A program made the position numbers and the translations under genes. DNA of 64,000 bases from contig NZ_LVEJ01000023.1 in the NCBI RefSeq assembly GCF_001648775.1, positions 124,001-188,000 of the forward strand, written 5' to 3'. The notes under the pieces were generated by a model, which did not search any database, was not told the DNA's origin, and was given only the letters and a program-made list of their open reading frames with translations. Below are positions 32,277-40,374 of this stretch, piece by piece. Positions within the stretch are counted from its first letter, which is position 1; every line of letters begins with the position of its first letter. The stretch is from Pseudomonas fluorescens. GTDB lineage: Bacteria; Pseudomonadota; Gammaproteobacteria; Pseudomonadales; Pseudomonadaceae.

Positions 32277-33998
32277 CTACTCGTTATCGAGGCCTTTGCG
32301 CCGATACGGGAAGACGTCAATGATTTTCCCCGCCCGAATCGCCTCCTGCAGGCTCTTCCAGTAATCGGCGTTATACAACTCGCCATGCAACTGATCGAAC
32401 AACTTGCGCTGCCCCGAATCAGCAAACAAAAACGGTGGGAACTCCTCGGGAAACACGTCCAGCGGCCCGATCGAATACCACGGTTCAGAAGCCATTTCGT
32501 CCTCCGGCGTGCGCGGCGCGGGGATGTGGCGGAAGTTGGCTTCGGTCAGGAAGCAGATTTCGTCGTAGTCATAAAACACCACCCGCCCATGCCGGGTGAC
32601 GCCGAAGTTCTTCAACAGCATGTCACCGGGAAAGATATTCGCCGCCGCCAGTTGCTTGATGGCCAGGCCGTAATCTTCCAGTGCCTCACGCACCTGGGCA
32701 TCGTTGGCGTTTTCCAGATAGAGGTTGAGCGGGGTCATCCGCCGCTCGGTCCAGCAGTGGCGGATCAGCACGGTTTCGCCCTCCACCGAGACCGTCGACG
32801 GCGCCACCTCTAACAGCTCGTCAAGGCACGCCGGATCGAACTTGCTCAGTGGAAAACGGAAGTCGGCGAATTCCTGGGTGTCGGCCATGCGCCCTACCCG
32901 GTCGACGCTTTTCACCAATCGGTACTTCTCGATCACCGTGGCGCGGTCGACGTTTTTCGACGGCGAAAAACGGTCCTTGATGATTTTGAACACGGTGTTG
33001 AAACCCGGCAGGGTAAACACGCTCATGACCATGCCGCGCACACCCGGCGCCATGATGAACTGGTCGTCAGTGTTGGCCAGGTGATTGATCAGTGCGCGGT
33101 AGAACTCGGATTTACCGTGCTTGTAGAAACCGATCGAGGTGTACAGCTCGGCGATATGCTTGCCCGGCAGGATGCGCCGCAAAAAGCCGATGAACTCCGC
33201 TGGCACCGGCACGTCGACCATGAAGTACGAACGGGTGAACGAGAAGATGATCGACACGTCGGCTTCGTCGGTGATCAACGCGTCGATCTGGATCCCGCGC
33301 CCTTCGCGGTGCAACAGCGGGATCACCAGCGGCCACTGTTCGTCGCGGGTGTAGATGCGCCCGACCAGATACGCGCCTTTGTTGCGGTAGAGCACCGAGG
33401 AAAACAGTTCGACGCTCAGCTCCGGATCCTTGCACACCCAGTCCGGCAGATTCTCGCGCAGTTGCGCTTCGAGCCGCAGCAGATCGCCGGGCAAATCGGC
33501 GTAATCCTCGCTGAAACGGTAGTCGGCAAAAATGCTCGCGAGCATCCCCGACAACTGCCCTTGCGGCTTGTACGTGCGGGTCTGCGCGGCGCGGGCACGG
33601 CGCAGGCTCGGACGGGTGGTGTGGATGAACATGCAGCCGTCGCTGATCAGGTCGTGGCTGAACAGCCCGCAGAAAATCGAGTTGTACCAGGTCTCGGACA
33701 GCTCATCGTCGAAGCGCAGGTCGATGACGCTGATGTAGGCGCTTTTCACCAGCGGCCAGCAGCTGACATTCATCAGCGTTTCATCGTCGAAGTATTCGCG
33801 CAGGCGGGCGATGGTTTCGCCAACCTTTTCTTCGTAGAGGTTGATCCGCGCCGCCGACGCGGTTTGCGTCTCCTGCCAGCGCGCCTGCTCGAAACGTTCC
33901 CGGGCGCCGTCGGTAATCCGCCGGAAATGCTCGCGATAATCGTCAAAGCCATCGAGGATCATGCGGGCGATGTCGGTGGCTGGCCATTGCTGCGGCAT
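32277..33998 (-). CDS. aceK: Isocitrate dehydrogenase kinase/phosphatase
   Basis: A 573-residue bifunctional AceK. It phosphorylates isocitrate dehydrogenase to send carbon into the glyoxylate shunt on acetate or fatty acids, and removes the phosphate again. The first block MPQQWPATDIARMILDGFDD, the kinase-type region GMVMSVFTLPGFNTVFKIIK with DRFSPSKNV and the late FPGDMLLKNFGVTRHGRVVF, then YDYDEICFLTEANFR, are family signatures. The ATG at 33998 has GAGGTC upstream. The 3' end reaches almost to the 320-base repeat element. Confidence 0.95.
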   Translation of the reverse strand: MPQQWPATDIARMILDGFDDYREHFRRITDGARERFEQARWQETQTASAARINLYEEKVGETIARLREYFDDETLMNVSCWPLVKSAYISVIDLRFDDELSETWYNSIFCGLFSHDLISDGCMFIHTTRPSLRRARAAQTRTYKPQGQLSGMLASIFADYRFSEDYADLPGDLLRLEAQLRENLPDWVCKDPELSVELFSSVLYRNKGAYLVGRIYTRDEQWPLVIPLLHREGRGIQIDALITDEADVSIIFSFTRSYFMVDVPVPAEFIGFLRRILPGKHIAELYTSIGFYKHGKSEFYRALINHLANTDDQFIMAPGVRGMVMSVFTLPGFNTVFKIIKDRFSPSKNVDRATVIEKYRLVKSVDRVGRMADTQEFADFRFPLSKFDPACLDELLEVAPSTVSVEGETVLIRHCWTERRMTPLNLYLENANDAQVREALEDYGLAIKQLAAANIFPGDMLLKNFGVTRHGRVVFYDYDEICFLTEANFRHIPAPRTPEDEMASEPWYSIGPLDVFPEEFPPFLFADSGQRKLFDQLHGELYNADYWKSLQEAIRAGKIIDVFPYRRKGLDNE

Positions 33999-34127
33999 AG
34001 ATAAGACCTCGGCGTGCGTGGGAAATCTGTGCCTGAGCTTAGCCACGCAAGCGTGTGCGCGTGAAGTGCAATTTCTGCCAAATCAGCGCCAGGCTGGTAC
34101 GGCGACACAGTTTTTTGCAAAGTTTTT

Positions 34128-34151
34128 TTAATCGACCGTTCGGTCAATTAA
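34128..34151. promoter_or_regulatory. TetR-type operator-like palindrome
   Basis: TTAATCGACCGTTCGGTCAA+TTAA: 10 of 12 base pairs match across the centre at 34139/34140. The core GACCG-N2-CGGTC is typical of TetR-family operators. It lies in the 409-base gap between aceK and the chemoreceptor gene (divergent starts at 33998 and 34407), and no TetR gene is nearby. Confidence 0.6.
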
Positions 34152-34406
34152 ACGCCTTGACGGTCTGCCCGGCCAATCTGCGCCAGCCCACGGTTTCTCT
34201 GGCTCTCGGATCCAATCCTGTCTCTACCTCTCTACTGCGCCGCTTCGCTGCGGTTGTTCATTCCTGTCCGGTCAACGCTGAAACATCGTCCGGATTGGTC
34301 TTACCAAAATAGTGGCACTTTGATATACAGCCCGCCATCACCCTCCTCACAACAAGATCCTCGCCGACGAGGACAACCTCTTCCTCAAAGATCAAGGAGC
34401 ACATTG
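34152..34406. other. Leader region of the chemoreceptor gene
   Basis: A 255-base stretch without a trusted gene; it completes the 409-base gap that begins at 33999. It holds no repeat of the REP type. The ribosome site AAGGAG of the chemoreceptor gene (34394-34399) is at its end. The first part beyond the operator has no obvious -35/-10 pair. Confidence 0.5.
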
Positions 34407-36032
34407 ATGTCTATCCGGAATCTGCGCATAGGTTTGCGCGCCAGTTTGAGTTTTGCCGTTTTGGCCAGTCTGCTGGTGGTGGTCGGCCTGTTCGGTCTGG
34501 GCCAGATGAAGACGCTGCGCGAGAGTGCAGCGGTGATCGAAGAATCGTGGATGCCGAGCATCGAAAGCATTCATGACGCGGCGGCCAATATTGCCAGCAT
34601 CCGTCTCGAATCCCTGCGCCTGATCGCCAACACCGAGCCTGCGGTACGCGACCGAAGCAAAGGCATCCTCAAGGCGCAACGCGAGGAGTTGCTCAAACGC
34701 CTCAACGACCACAAAACCTTGATTGCCAATGATCAGGAACAGGCAATGCTCGACGGCTTGAGTGTGGCCGTCGGCAAATACCTGGGCATTCTCGACCAGA
34801 TCGTCAGCCAGATTGACGCCGGTCATAACGAACAGGCTGCCGCCCGTTTGAACAATGAACTGGCCCCGCAAGGCGCGGTGCTGGACAAGACGCTGGAGCA
34901 AATGATCAGCCTCAATCAACAAGGTGCAGATGCTGCCGCCGAGTCCGCGGCAGCGATGTATCAACGGGCGCTGTGGATCGTCGCGACGATCATCGTGGTC
35001 GCCCTGATTGCCACCCTGTTATTGGCCTGGTTACTGACGCGCAGCATCACCACCCCGATCAATCAGGCCCTGAATGTGGCCCGGCGCATTGCCGCCGGAG
35101 ACCTCAGCGGCCAGATTACCCACTCCGGTAAAGATGAGGCCGCGCAGCTACTCGAGGCCTTGGCCGAGATGCAGGGCAATCTGCGCTCGACCATTCGCGG
35201 CATCAGCGAATCGGCACAGCAATTGGCGTCCGCTGCCGAGGAAATGAGTTCGGTGATGGAGCAAAGCACTCGCGGCCTGCAACAGCAGAACGACCAGATC
35301 GAACAAGCGGCCACGGCAGTCACCGAGATGAGTACGGCGGTGGACGAAGTCGCCGCCAACGCGGTGTCCAGCGCCGAGGCGTCCGCCGCTTCCAATGAAG
35401 ACAGCAAGCACGGGCATGTGCAGGTCAGCGAGACCATCAGTTCGATTCAGGAACTGGTCAGCGCTGTGCTGGGTGCTTCCGGGCAAGCCGAAGGTCTGGC
35501 CACTCAGGCGCAAGACATCAGCAAAGTGCTCGAAGTGATTCGCGGGATTGCCGGGCAAACCAACCTGCTGGCACTCAACGCGGCCATCGAAGCGGCCCGC
35601 GCCGGTGAGGCCGGGCGCGGCTTTGCAGTGGTGGCCGATGAAGTGCGTTCGCTGGCACAACGCACGCAGAACTCCACCGAAGAAATCGAGCTGATGATCA
35701 GCAGCATCCAGCAAGGCACCGGCGCCACCGTTGGCGCGTTACAAAGCAGTGCCGAGCAGGCCGGACAAACCCTGCGCCGGGCCAACAGCGCGGGTCAGGC
35801 ACTGGAGAAAATCACTGCATCGATTTCGCAGATCAACCAGCGCAATCTGGTGATCGCCAGCGCAGCCGAGCAACAGGCGCTGGTCGCTCGCGAGGTCGAT
35901 CAGAATCTGGTGACCATCCGCGACCTCTCAACGCAGACCGCCGCCGGAGCGACGCAAACTTCGGCGGCGAGCCAGGAACTGTCGCGTCTGGCGGTCGACC
36001 TCAACGGTCTGGTCACGCGCTTTGTCATCTAG
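34407..36032 (+). CDS. Methyl-accepting chemotaxis protein (4HB ligand domain)
   Basis: A 541-residue chemoreceptor. The first transmembrane helix (FAVLASLLVVVGLFGLGQM) is followed by a periplasmic four-helix bundle of about 150 residues, a second helix (ALWIVATIIVVALIATLLLA), a HAMP domain (TRSITTPINQALNVARRIAA) and the cytoplasmic signalling domain with the tip sequence VIRGIAGQTNLLALNAAIEA, followed by ARAGEAGRGFAVVADEVRSL. There is no C-terminal CheR-tether pentapeptide (ends VTRFVI). Ligand unknown. AAGGAG lies 8 bases before the ATG; an extended open frame to 34254 is not needed. Confidence 0.93.
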   Translation: MSIRNLRIGLRASLSFAVLASLLVVVGLFGLGQMKTLRESAAVIEESWMPSIESIHDAAANIASIRLESLRLIANTEPAVRDRSKGILKAQREELLKRLNDHKTLIANDQEQAMLDGLSVAVGKYLGILDQIVSQIDAGHNEQAAARLNNELAPQGAVLDKTLEQMISLNQQGADAAAESAAAMYQRALWIVATIIVVALIATLLLAWLLTRSITTPINQALNVARRIAAGDLSGQITHSGKDEAAQLLEALAEMQGNLRSTIRGISESAQQLASAAEEMSSVMEQSTRGLQQQNDQIEQAATAVTEMSTAVDEVAANAVSSAEASAASNEDSKHGHVQVSETISSIQELVSAVLGASGQAEGLATQAQDISKVLEVIRGIAGQTNLLALNAAIEAARAGEAGRGFAVVADEVRSLAQRTQNSTEEIELMISSIQQGTGATVGALQSSAEQAGQTLRRANSAGQALEKITASISQINQRNLVIASAAEQQALVAREVDQNLVTIRDLSTQTAAGATQTSAASQELSRLAVDLNGLVTRFVI

Positions 36033-36116
36033 GTAAAAGTTGAATGCCCGAATAGCGGTTGCCATCGTCAGGGCACTCGGCAACACTCTCGTCCCGATCA
36101 AGGAAGGAGACCCGCC

Positions 36117-37025
36117 GTGAGCCCTGTCGATATTTTCCGTATGTTGTCGCTGGCGGCCATTTGGGGCGCGAGTTTTCTGTTCATGCGCATTATTGCGCCG
36201 GTGGTCGGCACGATTCCGACGGCTTTTTTCCGCGTATCGATCGCCGCTGTCGGCCTGCTGGTGATTCTTGGGTTGATGCGTATCAGCTGGGATTTCAAGG
36301 GCAAGCTGAAAACCGTGATGCTGCTGGGGGTGATCAACTCGGGAATTCCGGCGACGCTGTATTCGGTCGCGGCGCAGGTGCTGCCAGCCGGTTATTCGGC
36401 GATCTTCAACGCCACCACGCCGTTGATGGGTGTGTTGATTGGCGGCCTGTTTTTCAGTGAAAGGCTCACCGCGGCAAAACTGGCCGGGGTGTTCCTTGGC
36501 TTGTTCGGCGTTGGCGTACTGACCCGCGCCGGTCCCGTGGCATTTGACATGCAACTGTTGATGGGCGCCCTTGCCTGCCTGCTGGCAACCACTTGTTATG
36601 GTTTTGCCGGATTCCTCGCGCGGCGCTGGCTGGATCAGGCGGGTGGGCTGGACAGTCGTTTGTCGGCGTTGGGCAGCATGCTCGGCGCCACATTGTTCTT
36701 GTTGCCGCTGTTCGGCTATAGCGTGATCACCGCGCCACCGGCGAGCTGGGGTGGCTGGAATGTCTGGCTGTCGCTGCTCGGCCTGGGCCTGGGGTGCACG
36801 GCGTTTGCGTACATCATTTATTTCCGCCTGCTGAGTTCGATCGGCCCGGTGAAATCGATGACCGTGACCTTCATGATTCCGCCGTTCGGCGTGTTGTGGG
36901 GGGCATTGCTGCTGGATGAGCCGTTGTCGATGGCGCACGTGTATGGCGGGGTGTTGATTGCGTTGGCGTTGTGGCTGGTGTTGAAGCCTGCGGTGGTGAA
37001 GCCTTCGCAGGTGACCGCCCGCTAG
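36117..37025 (+). CDS. EamA/DMT-family transporter
   Basis: A 302-residue ten-helix carrier with the EamA opening (LAAIWGASFLFMRIIAPVVG) and the second-half motif NATTPLMGVLIGGLFFSERL, which is the end of the first repeat with its conserved acidic and basic residues (E-R-L). The GTG at 36117 has AGGAGA upstream. The C-terminus is basic and short. Same-family gene at 37130 lies downstream on the opposite strand. Confidence 0.88.
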   Translation: MSPVDIFRMLSLAAIWGASFLFMRIIAPVVGTIPTAFFRVSIAAVGLLVILGLMRISWDFKGKLKTVMLLGVINSGIPATLYSVAAQVLPAGYSAIFNATTPLMGVLIGGLFFSERLTAAKLAGVFLGLFGVGVLTRAGPVAFDMQLLMGALACLLATTCYGFAGFLARRWLDQAGGLDSRLSALGSMLGATLFLLPLFGYSVITAPPASWGGWNVWLSLLGLGLGCTAFAYIIYFRLLSSIGPVKSMTVTFMIPPFGVLWGALLLDEPLSMAHVYGGVLIALALWLVLKPAVVKPSQVTAR

Positions 37026-37048
37026 ACTTCTGGTGCTTCTGAAATGGC

Positions 37049-37117
37049 TATCGCGAGCAGGCTCACTTCTACAGGGGAATGCATTCCAATGTGGGAGCGA
37101 GTTTGCTCGCGAAGGCT
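37049..37117. repeat. REP doublet 9 (short type, degenerate)
   Basis: Short-type pair: TCGCGAGCAGGCTCACTTCTAC and GTGGGAGCGAGTTTGCTCGCGA, separated by AGGGGAATGCATTCCAAT. Both hairpins have mutations, and it is the only copy in which the two loops differ (AG and TT). Confidence 0.85.
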
Positions 37118-37129
37118 ATGTAACAGTCA

Positions 37130-37996
37130 CTACTCAGCGGTTTTACGGAACACAAACGCCAGACCGACGATGATCAACAGCATCCCCAGCACACTCAATG
37201 TCGCCAGGCGATTGCCGAAAAACAGATAGTCCATCACCGCCGTCACCGCCGGCACCAGGTAGAACAGACTGGTAACATTCACCAGATTGCCCCGCGCGAT
37301 CAGCCGATACAGCAACAGCGTCGCCAGCACCGACACCACCAGTCCCATCCACAACACCGGCACGATGAAGCCTGCGTTGTTTTCGAAGTGAAATGGCTGG
37401 AACGGCACAAAAATCCCGCACAACAACAGCCCGGCCAGGTACTGCACCGGCAATGTGCCGAGGGGATTGTCGGTGATGCGCTTCTGCATGATCGAACCCA
37501 GCGTCATGCTCGCCAGCGCCAGCAGACCAAACAGCATCCCCGCCCAGGACATTCCGGCCAGACCGATGCCTTGGTAAACCACCATGATCAGCCCCGCCAG
37601 CCCCAGGGCCAGACCGAACATCCGGCTGGCGGAACGCTGCCGCTCCATCAAGACCACGGTGAGAATCGGCTGCACACCCATGATGGTCGCCATCACGCCC
37701 GGGGTGACTTTGGTGTTCAGCGCCAGCAGATAGAAAATCTGATACGCCCCCAACAACACCACACCCGTAGCAATCGCAAACAGCATCGGTTTGCCACCCT
37801 TGGGCAACTTCAGCTTGAGCAACGGCGCCAACAGCATCAGCCCACACAGGGCAATCGCGAAGCGAATCAGCAGAAAGGCAAACGGCGAAGCGTGGGCCAA
37901 ACCCCATTTGGAGAAGATCGCCCCGCTGCTCCACAGCAGAACGAACAGGCTCGTCGACGTCGCCGCGAGCGCGGATTTTTTCGAAAGGACAAACAT
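37130..37996 (-). CDS. EamA/DMT-family transporter
   Basis: A 288-residue ten-helix EamA carrier beginning MFVLSKKSALAATSTSLFVL and LLWSSGAIFSKWGLAHASPF. The second repeat includes LLFGLLALASMTLGSIMQKR-like sequence and NVTSLFYLVPAVTAVMDYLF near helix nine. AGGTGG lies five bases before the ATG at 37996. Its transcript may begin as far upstream as the candidate promoter at 38314-38343. Convergent with the EamA gene at 36117, with a REP between. Confidence 0.87.
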   Translation of the reverse strand: MFVLSKKSALAATSTSLFVLLWSSGAIFSKWGLAHASPFAFLLIRFAIALCGLMLLAPLLKLKLPKGGKPMLFAIATGVVLLGAYQIFYLLALNTKVTPGVMATIMGVQPILTVVLMERQRSASRMFGLALGLAGLIMVVYQGIGLAGMSWAGMLFGLLALASMTLGSIMQKRITDNPLGTLPVQYLAGLLLCGIFVPFQPFHFENNAGFIVPVLWMGLVVSVLATLLLYRLIARGNLVNVTSLFYLVPAVTAVMDYLFFGNRLATLSVLGMLLIIVGLAFVFRKTAE

Positions 37997-38092
37997 GAAT
38001 ACCACCTGTAGTCAGGCAAATAGCCAACTCAGCCGAAGCTGAAATTCAGTAGGTTTTTCTGGCGGGCGGCAGGACTCAGCAGACAGTGCTGA

Positions 38093-38305
38093 TCAGCCCG
38101 AAACGCCAACGCCCGGCGGTGATACGACTGCGCACACCGGCGTGCTACTGACAGGTGGGGGGTAATGACTGATCTGCTTGGGCTGCTGATTCCCGCACGG
38201 CACGACGCCAGCGTTGACCGCTGAATCGACTACCGCGTTGATGAGGGATGCAGGCATTGGCGCAGATCTTTTTTGAAGGGTTGGAAGGTGAGCCATGGGG
38301 TTCAC
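38093..38305 (-). other. Possible small ORF or leader RNA upstream of the EamA gene
   Basis: A 70-codon frame (GTG at 38305 or ATG at 38296) that begins MAHLPTLQKRSAPMPASLIN from the ATG and ends in a proline-rich segment containing QISHYPPPVSSTPVCAVVSP. No ribosome site precedes it, but a promoter-like pair lies just upstream, so a transcript would start within about ten bases of the start codon. It could be a near-leaderless small protein, a small RNA, or simply the 5' leader of the EamA gene at 37996. I see no other feature in the gap 37997-38446. Confidence 0.3.
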
Positions 38306-38313
38306 GAGCGCCG

Positions 38314-38343
38314 ACTATAACCAGCGTGGGACATGGATTGCAA
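38314..38343 (-). promoter_or_regulatory. Sigma-70 promoter candidate
   Basis: On the minus strand TTGCAA (38343-38338) and TATAGT (38319-38314) are 18 bases apart. Predicted start of transcription is near 38307; it would read through the small ORF toward the EamA gene 310 bases away. Confidence 0.45.
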
Positions 38344-38446
38344 TGATTTGGACAAAGGGCCAGCAGGGACAGTTGGCTGCAAGGTGAATAGGCTGGATCG
38401 CAATTGCGACACCCCACCATGGAGGACAAGGAATGCACGGGATCAC

Positions 38447-38980
38447 ATGCCAAGGGAACGAACGTATTTGCGCTACCAAGTGTATAAATCACAGGCCAGG
38501 AAACAGGCTGGGGTTACTTTCGCAAAGCTGCACAAAGACTTGTTGCAGCAAGGGATAGTGGATGTTGATCACTCCAGAGTTCGTTTCGAAGCAATCGATG
38601 CTCAAGCGCTGAGTGCCTATGAACAATGGTTCGATCCTCATTTCTCTTGGCAAGATGTAGTCAGGTGGAAGGCCAAAGAACCACTTAGCTTCGATTTGGC
38701 AATCTGGTTTGATCAGGAGTTATGCGGACTTTGCTTTGCAAACCCTAACCAGAGCCGGTTGCGAGTGAAAATTGTGCGTCTGGAAGGAAAGCCCGATAAC
38801 GATCACCCTCTCAAAAGCCGAGTTGCGACATTTGCCTTGACTGCCGTGACTCACTTCGCGCGAATCATCGGCAGTACCCAAATTGAAATTCAGGAACCTC
38901 TCCCTGGAGTGATTTCCCTGTACCGGCAACTGGGTTTTGAATTCGATTCGGAGGGTAGGCTTGTGAAGCTGATTTGGTAA
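38447..38980 (+). CDS. GNAT-like acetyltransferase of atypical base composition
   Basis: A 177-residue protein. The C-terminal half has the GNAT layout: a central strand DLAIWFDQELCGLCFANPNQ, helix RVATFALTAVTHFARIIGS and the acetyl-CoA-binding end LYRQLGFEFDSEGRLV. The first half is basic and not recognised. Codon use (many TTG, TTA, AAA, GGA) and GC content are clearly below those of neighbours, which suggests horizontal acquisition. The start is uncertain: the ATG at 38447 is used, but there is no good ribosome site and the frame is open back to 38333. Confidence 0.65.
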   Translation: MPRERTYLRYQVYKSQARKQAGVTFAKLHKDLLQQGIVDVDHSRVRFEAIDAQALSAYEQWFDPHFSWQDVVRWKAKEPLSFDLAIWFDQELCGLCFANPNQSRLRVKIVRLEGKPDNDHPLKSRVATFALTAVTHFARIIGSTQIEIQEPLPGVISLYRQLGFEFDSEGRLVKLIW

Positions 38981-39028
38981 GACTAGTATCGAGCAACTGC
39001 TCATTTAATGATCAACGCCGGAGGCACC

Positions 39029-39208
39029 ATGAAGGCTGCCGTTGAAAAAAAGGCGCCAGGCGCCAGATCGATAAAAGCTGATAGAAAACGCTCTTCTGGA
39101 AAGTTGTCTGAACGGGAGTTGCACCGAATCAGAGAAGCATTGGTGAATCCAGCCGCAGAAGAGCCAGGAGGCGTCCTCGCTGGCGCCTCGTTCACCTTCT
39201 CTTCATAA
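39029..39208 (+). CDS. Small basic protein, unknown function
   Basis: A 59-residue protein, MKAAVEKKAPGARSIKADRK then RSSGKLSERELHRIREALVN, with a basic disordered N-terminus and one charged helix. GGAGG lies four bases before the ATG. It follows the GNAT-like gene by 48 bases on the same strand and ends just before a terminator, so the two form a unit. No domain recognised. Confidence 0.5.
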   Translation: MKAAVEKKAPGARSIKADRKRSSGKLSERELHRIREALVNPAAEEPGGVLAGASFTFSS

Positions 39209-39236
39209 AAAACCGCTCACAAGGAGCGGTTTTTTA
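39207..39236. terminator. Bidirectional rho-independent terminator
   Basis: AAAAAACCGCTC-ACAAG-GAGCGGTTTTTT, a perfect 12-bp stem with A and T ends. Placed to stop both the low-GC pair and the convergent lpxO gene. Confidence 0.92.
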
Positions 39237-39251
39237 TTACAACATCCCGCC

Positions 39252-40190
39252 TCAGCCAAACAGCCAATACCCCAACAACGTCAACACCACCACCGCCAGC
39301 ACCGGTCGCATCACCCGGTAGGCTTTCGGATGACGGCGTTTCCACTGTTTGACCACACCACTGAACTTGTCGCTGAAGTTCTTGCTCCAGGCGTAGGCCT
39401 GGTTGATCCCGCCGACGCGCTCATCATCGAGGTTCTGCGGTGCGGTCGCACGGCCGAGCCAGGCGCTGATCGAGCGGTTGATGCGGGTCATCAGGCGATT
39501 GCTCAGTGGACGCTCGACGTCGCAGAACAGAATTACGCGGGTCTTCTCGGTTTCGTTCTTGACCCAGTGCACATAGGTCTCATCGAACATCACGTCTTCA
39601 CCGTCGCGCCAGGCGTAAACCTGACCGTCGACGAAGATCCGGCAATCGTCGGAGTTCGGCGTCGACAAACCGAGGTGATAACGCAGCGAGCCGGCGAACG
39701 GATCGCGGTGCGGGTTCAAGTGGCTACCGCCCGGCAGCAGCGCAAACATCGCGCCTTTGACGTTGGGAATCGCACTGACCAGGGCCACGGTTTTCGGGCA
39801 CAGGGCTTCGGCCGATGGCAGCGGTTTGTCGTACCACTTGAGGTAGAAACGCTTCCAGCCCTTCTTGAAGAACGAGCCAAAACCGGCGTCGTTGTTCTTT
39901 TCCGCCGCGCGAATATAGCCCTCGTCGAACAGGTGCATGGCTTCGTCGCGAATGGTTTCCCAGTTATCGCGCAACACGTCCAGTTCCGGGAATTTGCTGC
40001 GATCCAGGTACGGCTTGGACGGCACGCTGGAAAACAGGTACATCAAGGCGTTGTACGGAGCGAACAGCGCCGAGTGGTTGACGAACTGACGCAGAACCGG
40101 CAAACGCGCCTTGCCGCGCAAATGCACATAGAGTGTGCTGCCCAAAAAGAGCAGCAGCACAAACGCCTTGGCGGCAAACGAAAAGGTCAT
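39252..40190 (-). CDS. lpxO: Lipid A 2-hydroxylase LpxO
   Basis: A 312-residue aspartyl/asparaginyl beta-hydroxylase family protein that hydroxylates the 2-position of secondary acyl chains of lipid A, with Fe(II), 2-oxoglutarate and O2. Membrane anchors are at both ends (FAAKAFVLLLFLGSTLYVHL; LAVVVLTLLGYWLFG). Iron ligands are in LNPHRDPF (HxD) and TYVHWVKN (His), with Arg in KTRVILF for 2-oxoglutarate. AAGGAG lies before the ATG at 40190. A second LPS-modifying gene, eptA, is at the right end of the window. Confidence 0.9.
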   Translation of the reverse strand: MTFSFAAKAFVLLLFLGSTLYVHLRGKARLPVLRQFVNHSALFAPYNALMYLFSSVPSKPYLDRSKFPELDVLRDNWETIRDEAMHLFDEGYIRAAEKNNDAGFGSFFKKGWKRFYLKWYDKPLPSAEALCPKTVALVSAIPNVKGAMFALLPGGSHLNPHRDPFAGSLRYHLGLSTPNSDDCRIFVDGQVYAWRDGEDVMFDETYVHWVKNETEKTRVILFCDVERPLSNRLMTRINRSISAWLGRATAPQNLDDERVGGINQAYAWSKNFSDKFSGVVKQWKRRHPKAYRVMRPVLAVVVLTLLGYWLFG

Positions 40191-40374
40191 CAACAACTCC
40201 TTGAATAAAGACAACGCTGCGCAATGCCCTTTACCCGGCATGGCAGCCGGCCATGATAAACACTACCGGCTCCGGGCAAAACCCGCCTTACACAAGATTC
40301 AGTGTTAAGAATTGCGCAACAAAGCACTTATTAGCATAAGGTTCCTGAACCCTGGCTGATCTGAATCAACAGGG

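Noticed and set aside
38447..39208. Type II toxin-antitoxin system of the GNAT/RHH type
   Set aside because: Gene order is the reverse of the usual and the small protein shows no ribbon-helix-helix pattern; kept as a finding but not annotated as TA.
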